A stretch of DNA of 48,453 bases from an uncultured Thomasclavelia sp. (GTDB lineage Bacteria; Bacillota_I; Bacilli_A; Erysipelotrichales; Coprobacillaceae): positions 1-48,453 of the forward strand of contig NZ_CALUXO010000037.1 of NCBI RefSeq assembly GCF_944324745.1, in the 5' to 3' direction. The stretch's first letter is position 1. Each line of letters opens with the position of its first letter. The position numbers and the translations under genes are program-made. Shown one piece after another: positions 9,191-16,485 of the stretch. A model generated the notes under the pieces. That model made no database searches and was not told the origin of the DNA. It worked only from the letters and a program-made list of their open reading frames with translations.

Positions 9191-10064
9191 CACTATCACC
9201 AACCTTATTACCAAAATAATATAAAAATACGTCCTCTAAATTAGTAGTTTCTATAGCAGCATCAGCTACCGGTTTTTCTTTTGCAATTACTCTTAATTCA
9301 ACCCCTTGAGACTCAGTTTTAATATTAGAAATCATGTACTTTTTCATAAAATCATTAACTTCATTTTTTAAAACATGACACTTCCAAACCTGTTGTGGCA
9401 TTGAATCAATTAATTGCTGTGCTGTTCCTTGATGAACAATTTGTCCATCTTTCATTAATAAAATTTCATTAGCGATATATTCAATATCTGATACAATATG
9501 AGTTGATAAAAGAACTAATCTTTCTTCCGCCAATTCACTAATTAAATTACGAAATCTAATTCGTTCATTAGGATCCAATCCGGCCGTTGGCTCATCAAGG
9601 ATCAATATTTGGGGATCATTTAACATTGCCTGAGCAATTCCAGCTCTTCGTTTCATCCCGCCTGATAACTTTTTCATTTTACGATTGCTCACTTTTTGCA
9701 AACCTACTTTGCTTATTAACATCTTAACCCTTTTTTTAGCCACTGCTGGACGGATTCCTTTTAAAGCAGCAATATACATTAAATAATCTTTAACACTAAA
9801 CTCTGGATAAAAGCCAAATTCTTGTGGTAAATAACCTAAAATTTTTCGATAATCACTACCCATCTTATTTATATTTTGACCATCACACATGATCATTCCT
9901 TTACTAGGTTCTAACAGAGTACATATCATTCGCATCAAAGTAGTTTTACCAGCCCCATTAACTCCCAGTAATCCATAAACACCATTAGTCATCGTTAGAT
10001 TAATGTGGTTAACAGCAGTAAAATCATCAAACTTCTTGGTTAAATCAACTATCTTTATTTCCAT
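9177..10064 (-). CDS. ABC transporter ATP-binding protein
   Basis: About 295 residues. It has a Walker A (GVNGAGKTT, residues 34-42), Q-loop Q81 in GYLPQEF, signature LSGGMKRR (133-140), Walker B ILILDEPTAGLDP with E158, and switch His189 in STHIVSD. It powers the permease encoded next. The ATG at 10064 is preferred to the TTG at 10067 because the GGGAGG site lies nine bases upstream. It overlaps both neighbours, which implies translational coupling. The C-terminal 90 residues resemble the regulatory tail of ABC-2 exporters (CcmA-like). Substrate unknown. Confidence 0.9.
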   Translation of the reverse strand: MEIKIVDLTKKFDDFTAVNHINLTMTNGVYGLLGVNGAGKTTLMRMICTLLEPSKGMIMCDGQNINKMGSDYRKILGYLPQEFGFYPEFSVKDYLMYIAALKGIRPAVAKKRVKMLISKVGLQKVSNRKMKKLSGGMKRRAGIAQAMLNDPQILILDEPTAGLDPNERIRFRNLISELAEERLVLLSTHIVSDIEYIANEILLMKDGQIVHQGTAQQLIDSMPQQVWKCHVLKNEVNDFMKKYMISNIKTESQGVELRVIAKEKPVADAAIETTNLEDVFLYYFGNKVGDSDAKI

Positions 10065-10815
10065 CAAAACTTACCTCCCATATTTTATTACATTGATAAA
10101 TCGTACGGTAAATAAAAAACAATAACATTACTATTGCCAGGATAAATATAATAATCCAAATTGGGATGATCATAATCGAATATAATCCATCATTAATTAA
10201 AATTAACCACCAGACAATACTCCAAAAGATACATAAAGCAATAGCAATTGTTTCATTTAATATATGCTTATTACATAAGACCCCAAAACAAATACAGGCC
10301 GTAATAATCATCGGTAAAAGAAATTGAATTAATAATTCACTTATAGAAAACTTTAAAGAAATCGTGGTCATTAAACAAAATAGAGTAACTAATATCATGT
10401 CGACAATTCCAAATAATAAAATTCGGGCAGCATAAACCTGTCTTAAAGAATAATAAGTCACTGACTCTATTTCCAGACAATTATTAATCCGATTTTTCCA
10501 TAACTCTGGTATAATCAAAATAATAAACAAGACAGCCCCGACCCCCATGCTTCGATAAGAATAAAGAATATCATCATAATAAGGAAGACTGACCCATAAT
10601 AACATCAAGATCAAAAACTGTAATAACCACCATCTTTTTTGAATCAATTTAAACTGAAGTTCTAAAAATGATCGATATGATAAGATATGATTTGCTTCTT
10701 CTAATAAAAAACGTTCTTTACAAGCTTCAATCGTAGCCTCAATTTTTGTTTTATCTACAACAATATCCTGATGATTTAATTTTTTATACTTGATTATTTG
10801 CTCATCTAATTTCAT
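10045..10815 (-). CDS. Six-helix integral membrane protein, possible anti-sigma or permease partner
   Basis: 256 residues. A charged cytoplasmic N-terminus of about 60 residues is followed by membrane segments at about 61-79, 92-107, 130-153, 161-181, 188-208 and 212-240. Its ATG overlaps the sigma factor stop by four bases (ATGA), and its own end overlaps the ATPase start. A gene directly behind an ECF sigma factor is often its anti-sigma factor; the soluble N-terminus could hold the sigma factor. However there is no zinc-binding HXXXCXXC, and it could instead be a membrane subunit of the transporter. Not a recognised family. Confidence 0.55.
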   Translation of the reverse strand: MKLDEQIIKYKKLNHQDIVVDKTKIEATIEACKERFLLEEANHILSYRSFLELQFKLIQKRWWLLQFLILMLLWVSLPYYDDILYSYRSMGVGAVLFIILIIPELWKNRINNCLEIESVTYYSLRQVYAARILLFGIVDMILVTLFCLMTTISLKFSISELLIQFLLPMIITACICFGVLCNKHILNETIAIALCIFWSIVWWLILINDGLYSIMIIPIWIIIFILAIVMLLFFIYRTIYQCNKIWEVSFDGNKDS

Positions 10816-11339
10816 TTTTCTCCCTCCCTCAATAATTTTTTTAACTGTAACTTAGCTTGACGTAATCGATATTTAACCAGCGACAGGCTAATATTTAATA
10901 TTCGAGCAATATCCTTTAATTTTATTTCTTCAAAATAATATAAAATTATAACTTCTCTATATTCTTCAGGAATTTTTGTTAGTGCCCATTCTAGCATCAT
11001 TCGTTTTTCAAAATCTTCATTTTCATCTTTTCCTTGATCAATCATTTCAAATTGAAAACTATCTAAAGCAATATCTTTTCTTTTTTTATAAAAATTCTTA
11101 CATAGATTATGAGCTATCGTATATAAATAATTCTTAGTTTTTCCTCGATATTGGTATTCAGATAATTTACCAAAAAAACTGACAAACGTCTCTTGGGTTA
11201 AATCTTGGGCATATTCATGATCATTACAATGATATAAGCAGTATTTCAATATATCCTGATAATATTTATAAACAAACTGGTCAAAGGCCTGTTCGTCACC
11301 TTGCTTCATTTTCCTGATTAAAAGAAAATCCGCATCCAC
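10812..11339 (-). CDS. ECF-type RNA polymerase sigma factor
   Basis: 175 residues. Region 2 spans about 20-85 (FDQFVYKYYQDILKYCL, then 'EYAQDLTQETFVSFF') and recognises the -10. Region 4 spans about 122-170 (PEEYREVIILYYFEE, then the HTH 'KLKDIARILNISLSLVKYRLRQAK') and recognises the -35. No region 1 or 3, as in ECF sigma factors. The start is GTG at 11339, behind AGGAGG with good spacing. It heads an operon with a membrane protein and an ABC exporter, a layout seen for stress or antimicrobial-peptide responses. Autoregulation is likely but I found no clear ECF promoter pair upstream. Confidence 0.88.
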   Translation of the reverse strand: MDADFLLIRKMKQGDEQAFDQFVYKYYQDILKYCLYHCNDHEYAQDLTQETFVSFFGKLSEYQYRGKTKNYLYTIAHNLCKNFYKKRKDIALDSFQFEMIDQGKDENEDFEKRMMLEWALTKIPEEYREVIILYYFEEIKLKDIARILNISLSLVKYRLRQAKLQLKKLLREGEK

Positions 11340-11460
11340 AATTGCCTCCTTTCTCGCTTAAAAGTTCTAAACGTTTATCCCTTTCACCATATATAACAAT
11401 TCTATTTAATAAAAAGTTAGTGAAAAAACTAAATTTTTTCTAAAATTATTTTTACTTAAT

Positions 11461-11499
11461 AAAAAAAGAAACATAAGAGATCAATGTCCCTTATGTTTC
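11461..11499 (-). terminator. Terminator overlapping the end of yjdF
   Basis: GAAACATAAG (11468-11477) pairs with CTTATGTTTC (11490-11499), followed on the minus strand by seven T residues. One arm lies within the last codons of yjdF. The gap up to the sigma gene (11340-11460) holds only leader and promoter DNA. Confidence 0.75.
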
Positions 11500-11897
11500 A
11501 TCTTTTTCTTTTGCTGTTTCAATGCAAACTTATAATTGGCAGCTTGCTTTTTTTGAACTTGTTTTTGGATTTGACATAACTGTTTTCGTTGCTCTTGTTG
11601 CAACTTTAATGCCTGTTGTGACTTGGTGCCAATTCCTTGATTCTGTAACTGCTTTTTAGCCTCTTTAAGCAATCGTTTCGGATTTTTCTTTAACTGTTTA
11701 TAAGTTACTGCCACAGCTGGACTAAATTGTAAACTATTATAATTTCTTAAGACAAATCTTAAAACCTCATAGTCTTTGGGCTCATTACCAAATACTACTC
11801 TGGCTACAGTTAATTTGCCTTCATCGATCCGTTCGAAAACGCCGATCCAAAAAGGATCTTCAAAATAAACTGTCAGTTTACATTTTATTGCATTCAT
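11481..11897 (-). CDS. yjdF: YjdF family protein (DUF2992)
   Basis: 138 residues. The N-terminal half (KCKLTVYFEDPFWIGVFE, 'ARVVFGNEPKDYEV', 'FVLRNYNSLQFSPAV') and the very basic, Gln/Lys-rich C-terminal tail are typical of YjdF/DUF2992. The biochemical role is unknown. In Bacillus the gene is under a riboswitch that binds azaaromatic compounds, so a role in handling such toxic molecules is thought likely. The same RNA type is seen directly upstream here. ATG at 11897 behind AAGGAGGG. It is a single gene with its own terminator. Confidence 0.85.
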   Translation of the reverse strand: MNAIKCKLTVYFEDPFWIGVFERIDEGKLTVARVVFGNEPKDYEVLRFVLRNYNSLQFSPAVAVTYKQLKKNPKRLLKEAKKQLQNQGIGTKSQQALKLQQEQRKQLCQIQKQVQKKQAANYKFALKQQKKKMKHKGH

Positions 11898-11922
11898 CTT
11901 TGCCCTCCTTTATTAATAATAA

Positions 11923-12034
11923 GTAAAGAATGGACAACCCGGAGGGGCAGGTTACTTACCCTATTTTTTATAGGACGGCTGGGCTACCTACCAGCTCTAG
12001 TGGCATAGCAGCCACATTGCGTTTTTATCTTTAC
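11923..12034 (-). ncRNA. yjdF-motif riboswitch
   Basis: Structured leader directly upstream of yjdF. The closing stem P1 is visible: GTAAAGA (complement of 12028-12034) pairs with TCTTTAC (complement of 11923-11929). Inside are GC-rich elements unlike the AT-rich surroundings: TGTGGCTGCTATGCCA, GAGCTGGTAGG/AGCCCAGC, CCTATAAAAAATAGGG and CCCCTCCGGG. The match in position and in the conserved GTGGCTGCTATG-type segment agrees with the yjdF RNA motif, which senses azaaromatic molecules. The 3' arm of P1 ends some 26 bases before the ATG and close to the AAGGAGG, so control of translation start is likely. I could not run a covariance model. Confidence 0.8.
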
Positions 12035-12110
12035 AATTTATATAATAATATTAATTAATTAATTTTGCTAGATATTTTTAACATTACTGTAATTATTATA
12101 GCTTATTCAT

Positions 12111-12140
12111 AAAAAAATCCTGCTACTTTAGCAGCAGGAC
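12111..12140 (-). terminator. Terminator of the unknown gene at 12172
   Basis: TCCTGCT (12118-12124) pairs with AGCAGGA (12133-12139), followed on the minus strand by seven T residues. Confidence 0.8.
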
Positions 12141-12171
12141 TTATAAATATCAAATAATGATAAAAAATTAT

Positions 12172-12573
12172 TTACTTCGATTTAACAACCGGAATTTCTC
12201 CAGGCTGCAACCAATCTTGATAACAGGTCTCATAAATTTCATCAGATTTTTTCTGAATCCGATTTTTTTCTGCTTTGAAATCTGGATCAATATCAGGTCC
12301 AAATAACAATTTGACTTTTTGAAATAAGTCTTCGGGTTTTATTGGAACTTGTAAAATCCCCATGTATTCCAGAGTCGAAGGGCACTTAGCTTTTTGATAG
12401 TTGGCAATAGCTTTACGCTTTAAATCTAGATCGATATACTTGTCATCCCAGGAAATGGAATGATATGGGATGGCAGCTTGTTTTAAAAAATAAACAACAT
12501 CACCACGGAGATCTTCTGGAAGATAAAAGTCATACATTTTTGTTTCTTGTGGCAAATCTTTAAATGAAATCAT
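12172..12573 (-). CDS. Hypothetical protein, 133 residues
   Basis: I do not recognise this protein. It is soluble and mixed alpha/beta, with no signal peptide, membrane segment or cysteine motif. The first third (KDLPQETKMYDFYLPEDLRG, then 'VVYFLKQAAIPYHSISWDDKYIDLDLK') looks like a small domain; the C-terminal part has a Lys/Glu-rich helix. The frame reaches a TTG at 12579, but the ATG at 12573 is taken as start behind AAAGGAG. It stands alone with its own terminator, upstream of the yjdF riboswitch. Confidence 0.7.
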   Translation of the reverse strand: MISFKDLPQETKMYDFYLPEDLRGDVVYFLKQAAIPYHSISWDDKYIDLDLKRKAIANYQKAKCPSTLEYMGILQVPIKPEDLFQKVKLLFGPDIDPDFKAEKNRIQKKSDEIYETCYQDWLQPGEIPVVKSK

Positions 12574-12716
12574 GGACAAAACACTCCTTTTTAATAGATT
12601 TAGTGATAATTATCAACCGACAATCAATTTATTTTCATTATATAATATTTAAATCAATAGAACTAGTAAGTTATTTTAGTTTTATTACAAAATAAAACAC
12701 CTAATCTAAAAATATT

Positions 12717-13256
12717 TTACATTTTTATTATCTTTTTAATCGTATTGGCTGTTCTAATTGTTAGTTGATGACTAATATTACTATTAGCTGTTTTAGACCA
12801 CCAATTAGTTTTTTGATAATCCTTTCTAACAAAAGACCAAAAAATTGCATCTTGATAATTAAAAATTCTTTCCAGTCCATCTTTAGGATTTCCCATTTCA
12901 TAATAAACTTCATCAAATGTAGCTGGTGGCAAGATAAAAATAAGATTATCATAAATTGTTTTATCTTTACCACCCCACCATTTAGGAGCATTATTTACTA
13001 TATCAATAAGTTTTTCTTGTAATACAACCAAGACAGGTATTTCTAAAGTAAATATTTTTTTGATCATTGTTGCAATTTCTTTAGTAATATTTTTAATATC
13101 ATTTATGGCAGTTGAAAAAATAATATTGCCGCTATTTAAATAGGTTTTTACTTCTTCAAACCCCAATTTTTCAAACTCTTTTTTTAAATCAGCCATCAAA
13201 ATTTTATTCTTACCACTAATATTAATTCCTCGTAACAAAGCTACATATCTTTTCAT
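12717..13256 (-). CDS. DUF1697 domain protein
   Basis: 179 residues. The opening MKRYVALLRGINISGKNKI, followed by 'LKKEFEKLGFEEVKTYLNSGNIIF', is the hallmark of DUF1697, a widespread single-domain family with ferredoxin-like halves and unknown function. The C-terminal 'FWSFVRKDYQKTNWWSKTANSNISHQ', with 'TIRTANTIKKI', is also family-typical and the length is normal. ATG start behind GGAGAG. No neighbours share its promoter. Confidence 0.9.
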   Translation of the reverse strand: MKRYVALLRGINISGKNKILMADLKKEFEKLGFEEVKTYLNSGNIIFSTAINDIKNITKEIATMIKKIFTLEIPVLVVLQEKLIDIVNNAPKWWGGKDKTIYDNLIFILPPATFDEVYYEMGNPKDGLERIFNYQDAIFWSFVRKDYQKTNWWSKTANSNISHQLTIRTANTIKKIIKM

Positions 13257-13417
13257 ATCTATCTCTCCATTTTAATATCATACTTTAATTCTATCACAAA
13301 AAATAAGTTTTTGATGTCTACAAAACATCTTAATAATTTTTACAGATAATATTTTAAATCAAGGCGTTTTAAATAACTAAATGATTAAAATTTACATAGT
13401 ATATTATGGTGATTAAG

Positions 13418-13723
13418 ATGCCTTTACCAATCATTCATCCCCTTGCCCTTGATGGCTTAGCTGTTTTATTAATTACCCCATTGACCGAAAGCCTGTCAGT
13501 TGATGAACAAGCAATTGTCGGTGCCTTTTTTAATGTGCTAGGTGACTTATTATCTTTAAACAGTGCTTATTTATCAACATTCCAAACATCTAATACTCCT
13601 AGTGAAGAACAAACAGACGATTTTGAAACTGATAACCAAGATAAAGAGTTCGAACTATTGAAGAAAAGCTTTCAAAAATTAGAAGCTGAACTAAAAAAAA
13701 TTAAACAAGAGCATTATAAATAA
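13418..13723 (+). CDS. Small hypothetical protein with C-terminal coiled coil
   Basis: About 101 residues, not recognised. The N-terminal half (IHPLALDGLAVLLITPLTES, then 'VGAFFNVLGDLLSLNSAYLS') is hydrophobic, without charged anchors, and may be membrane-associated. An acidic linker (SEEQTDDFETDNQD) follows, and then a Lys/Glu/Leu-rich helix able to form a coiled coil. The ATG at 13418, with GGTGAT just upstream, is favoured over the ATG at 13406, which has no ribosome site. The layout resembles small cell-surface or spore-associated proteins, but nothing specific can be claimed. Confidence 0.6.
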   Translation: MPLPIIHPLALDGLAVLLITPLTESLSVDEQAIVGAFFNVLGDLLSLNSAYLSTFQTSNTPSEEQTDDFETDNQDKEFELLKKSFQKLEAELKKIKQEHYK

Positions 13724-13797
13724 ATGTCTAACATGGCTCTAAAAATTGCTATATTACTGGATAACTGATAAAAAGTTTATATAGAAAGGAGATTATT

Positions 13798-14406
13798 ATG
13801 GATTTCAAGCAATGGAAATGGACCCGCCAGCCAGCAAATTACACTATTTATGATGATAAAATTGAAATTATAACTAAACCACATACTGATTTGTGGCAAA
13901 GAACCTACTATCATTTTCAAAATGATAATGCACCAGTATTTCAAATGGAGACTGATGAAAAATATTTTAGTTTTGTGGTAAAAACTGAGTTTAATGAAAG
14001 TCATCATCGTTTTGACCAATGTGGCATTGTCATGTATTTAGATAGTGAAAATTGGCTAAAAGGATCAATCGAATATGAAAATGACCAATATCAGCATTTA
14101 GGTAGCGTAGTCACAAATAATGGTTATTCTGATTGGGCAACCACCGTTATCGATGCTTCAATCAAAACAATGTGGTATCGTTTTAGTCGTCGTGAGGATG
14201 ATTATCGAATCGAATGCTCTAGCGATGGTATTAATTATCAGCAAATGAGAATTTGTCATATGCATAAAGGTAATGGAAAAATCAAATTTGGCATTTATGC
14301 CTGTTCTCCAGAAGATTCTTCATTTAAAGCTGTTTTTAGTCAGATGGAAATAACTGAATGTAAATGGTTAGCCCATGATGGGCAACAACCTGATAAAATT
14401 ATCTAA
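13798..14406 (+). CDS. DUF1349 domain protein (concanavalin-like fold)
   Basis: 202 residues. The sequence 'WKWTRQPANY', 'TKPHTDLWQRTYYHF', 'DNAPVFQME', 'FDQCGIVMYLDSENWLKGSIEY', 'MWYRFSRREDDYRIECSSDG' and 'FGIYACSP' follows the DUF1349 pattern of a jelly-roll lectin/glucanase-like fold (YesU group). The family is linked to sugar-related proteins but has no fixed reaction. No signal peptide, so it is cytoplasmic. ATG behind AGAAAGGAG. It ends in a terminator shared with the convergent zinc-ribbon gene. Confidence 0.85.
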   Translation: MDFKQWKWTRQPANYTIYDDKIEIITKPHTDLWQRTYYHFQNDNAPVFQMETDEKYFSFVVKTEFNESHHRFDQCGIVMYLDSENWLKGSIEYENDQYQHLGSVVTNNGYSDWATTVIDASIKTMWYRFSRREDDYRIECSSDGINYQQMRICHMHKGNGKIKFGIYACSPEDSSFKAVFSQMEITECKWLAHDGQQPDKII

Positions 14407-14439
14407 ATAATTGCATTAATATTTTTTATTAAACAGTTA

Positions 14440-14474
14440 AAAAGAACCTGCTTAAATACAGGTTCTTATTTTTT
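14440..14474. terminator. Bidirectional terminator between convergent genes
   Basis: AAGAACCTG (14442-14450) pairs with CAGGTTCTT (14459-14467), with T-tracts on both strands. It serves the DUF1349 gene and the zinc-ribbon gene. Confidence 0.85.
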
Positions 14475-14687
14475 TAATTGAAGAATATGTCGTTTACCAC
14501 ATTTAGGACATCGTACTAAATAACCATCGACTAAACAATTGATATTTCCAAATGTCTCTATGAATCTTGGATTCCATTGATAATGACACTCAGGACATTT
14601 AAAATAATAATATTTTTTTACATAAACTGATCGTAATATTAATAATAGTATTATCACGATAATTATAAAAATTATAATTTTTAACAT
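14466..14687 (-). CDS. Small membrane protein with a zinc ribbon
   Basis: About 73 residues. A hydrophobic N-terminal helix of about 20 residues is followed by a two-knuckle zinc ribbon (CPEC at one end, CPKC at the other, 32-33 residues apart). It probably sits in the membrane with the ribbon in the cytoplasm. Such tiny anchored zinc ribbons are common in Firmicutes but have no assigned function. The ATG at 14687 is favoured over the TTG at 14690; AAGGTGG lies upstream. Confidence 0.75.
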   Translation of the reverse strand: MLKIIIFIIIVIILLLILRSVYVKKYYYFKCPECHYQWNPRFIETFGNINCLVDGYLVRCPKCGKRHILQLKK

Positions 14688-14780
14688 CAATATTTTACCA
14701 CCTTATAAGATATAATTCTGTTTAATCAAATATTATCTTTTATATGTTTAAGCATCTAGATGCTTTTAGATATTGATCTT

Positions 14781-15560
14781 TTAATTCTTATTATTTAAAT
14801 AATTAATAATTTCATTTTCGCGTTGTTTAATAATAACAGTCCGTCTTTTAAGATAATCAAAATAAAACTTTTTACAATCATCATTATGCAACTTATTTTT
14901 AACACATTTTATAAAACTATTTAAATCATTAAAAGAATTTTCATATCCGCTAATAGCATACATCTGATCATTACTGATAAAAAAAGAATTATTTTCAATC
15001 ACAGGTTTTAAAAAAGCATTAGGATAAAGTTCGATTAAAGCTTTGGTCCATTTAGGATATTTTTTAAAAAACCATTCTGGTATATCAAAAATACCCATTT
15101 TCCCTTTTAACTCATTACCTCCAGGCCAGATAGGAATAACATTTCCAATCGAAAAATAAACTTGAATAAAATCTTTTAATTCACTTGCTTCATTATACTC
15201 TTTAAAAGCCCTATCTGTACTACACTTATATAAAAAACGAGTACTATAACAACACAACCGATTATTTTGTTGTTCATATTTTTCTTTTTCAAACAGTTCT
15301 TCAAATCGTTTATTATTTACTACCATTAATCCTAAATAATAAATTAAAGTAAAAGAATATAATACATCTAATTCTTCCCATTTTAATTTATTGACTAAAT
15401 CTCTATTAGCCCATTCAACTGAAGGATATGCTATTGGTTCTTCATTAACTAACTCTCTTGGTGTCAGTTTCCATCTAAACATTTCACTAACTGAATTTAA
15501 TTGATATTTTTCTTTCATAAATTTCTTATTCCCTTTATGATTTAATTTTTTCACCAACAT
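14781..15560 (-). CDS. Hypothetical protein, 259 residues
   Basis: Not recognised with confidence. It is soluble, alpha-rich, and dense in aromatic residues and Lys. Stretches such as 'SVSEMFRWKLTPRELVN', 'LYSFTLIYYLGLMVVNNKRF' and 'VIPIWPGGNELKGKMGIFDIPEWFF' look conserved, recalling uncharacterised proteins scattered among gut Firmicutes, often beside phage or accessory genes. The ATG at 15560 has no clear ribosome site; the ATG at 15518 (MKEKYQLNSVSEMF) has AAAGGG 12 bases upstream and may be the true start. No known catalytic motif is visible. Its position in a block of decaying and unknown genes suggests it was acquired. Confidence 0.6.
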   Translation of the reverse strand: MLVKKLNHKGNKKFMKEKYQLNSVSEMFRWKLTPRELVNEEPIAYPSVEWANRDLVNKLKWEELDVLYSFTLIYYLGLMVVNNKRFEELFEKEKYEQQNNRLCCYSTRFLYKCSTDRAFKEYNEASELKDFIQVYFSIGNVIPIWPGGNELKGKMGIFDIPEWFFKKYPKWTKALIELYPNAFLKPVIENNSFFISNDQMYAISGYENSFNDLNSFIKCVKNKLHNDDCKKFYFDYLKRRTVIIKQRENEIINYLNNKN

Positions 15561-15669
15561 TATATCTTAGATTACCTTTATCAACAAGATTGCTTCCCTT
15601 AAATATGATTTTATTATCTGTATAAATCAAGTATAATATGTACTACTTAATTAAAAGGAGCTGTTAGAA

Positions 15670-16417
15670 ATGTCTGATTAGAATCATGATCTATATTTAA
15701 AATTTGAACAACAGCGAACACAACCAGCCATTGATTCAGCAAAACGAATTACTTAAAAAAATCCACATACTATCGTTGATTTAGGTTGTGTTCCCGGTAA
15801 TATAAAAGAAGTTTTTCCTAAAGCTGATATTATTGGAATTGATAACTCTAGCACCATGATTGAAAAAGCCCAAGCCAGTTATCCAGATTTGCAATTTAAA
15901 CTATAAGATATTAGAGACTTAAATCAAACATACGACATTATTTTTTCAAATGCCTGCTTGCAATGGTTACCAGATCATCACTCATTAATTTCCAAACTGA
16001 TAAATCATTTAAATCCTGAAGGTGTTTTAGCTATTCAAATTCCAATCAACCAAGAAGAACCACTATATAAAATTATTCAAAAAACCGTTGATAATTCGCC
16101 ATATGATTTTCATCAAGCCACTACTAAACAAAATGATACACTGGTTCCTGAAGAATATTCTAGTATTTTAAGCTCATGTTGTCATTCATTTGATATCTTT
16201 GAAACTATTTATTATCACGAATTACCAACTCATAGTGATTTACTTAACTGGGTCAAGGGTACTAGATTACGCTCTTATCTAGACTGTTTAAATTTCTAGC
16301 AGCAAGTTTGAATTTGAAAATGAATTATTGACAAAGATTCAAAAAACTTATCCAGAAACAAGAACTAAAACTGTAATTCTAAAATTTCGACGTTTATTCT
16401 TTTTAGCAACAAAATAA
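15670..16417 (+). pseudogene. Decayed Tam-like SAM methyltransferase
   Basis: Remains of a trans-aconitate 2-methyltransferase-like enzyme. A good ribosome site (AAGGAG, 15655-15660) precedes the ATG at 15670. The frame reads MSD, a TAG where the family has Trp (15679-15681), 'NHDLYLKFEQQRTQPAID', TAA at 15754, a damaged SAM motif (DLGCVPGN with the second Gly lost and several residues missing after it), TAA at 15904, then an open stretch with 'NACLQWLPDH'. It next runs into a TAG at 16297. A one-base shift then gives the family-like tail 'FENELLTKIQKTYPETRTK', ending at 16417. At least five lesions make it certainly non-functional. The remaining open stretch from 15958 is not a gene of its own. 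Confidence 0.88.
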
Positions 16418-16429
16418 AGGCATTTATTA

Positions 16430-16467
16430 AAAAAGTATATTGGATAATTATCAACAATATACTTTTT
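16430..16467. terminator. Bidirectional terminator between the Tam pseudogene and the MerR fusion
   Basis: AAAAGTATATT (16431-16441) pairs with AATATACTTTT (16456-16466), with A/T tails on both sides. Confidence 0.7.
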
Positions 16468-16485
16468 GATTTTATCTTAATTAAA

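Noticed and set aside
9191-9214. Permease start at the TTG at 9214
   Set aside because: The ATG at 9190 gives a typical ABC-2 start and short overlap; the extra eight residues are not family-like.
12761-13022. Overlapping frames on both strands inside the DUF1697 gene
   Set aside because: The DUF1697 protein is well recognised; the others are low-complexity translations of AT-rich DNA.
15958-16299. A separate 113-residue methyltransferase-like gene
   Set aside because: It is only the longest open piece of the Tam-like pseudogene; no start signal, and homology extends on both sides.
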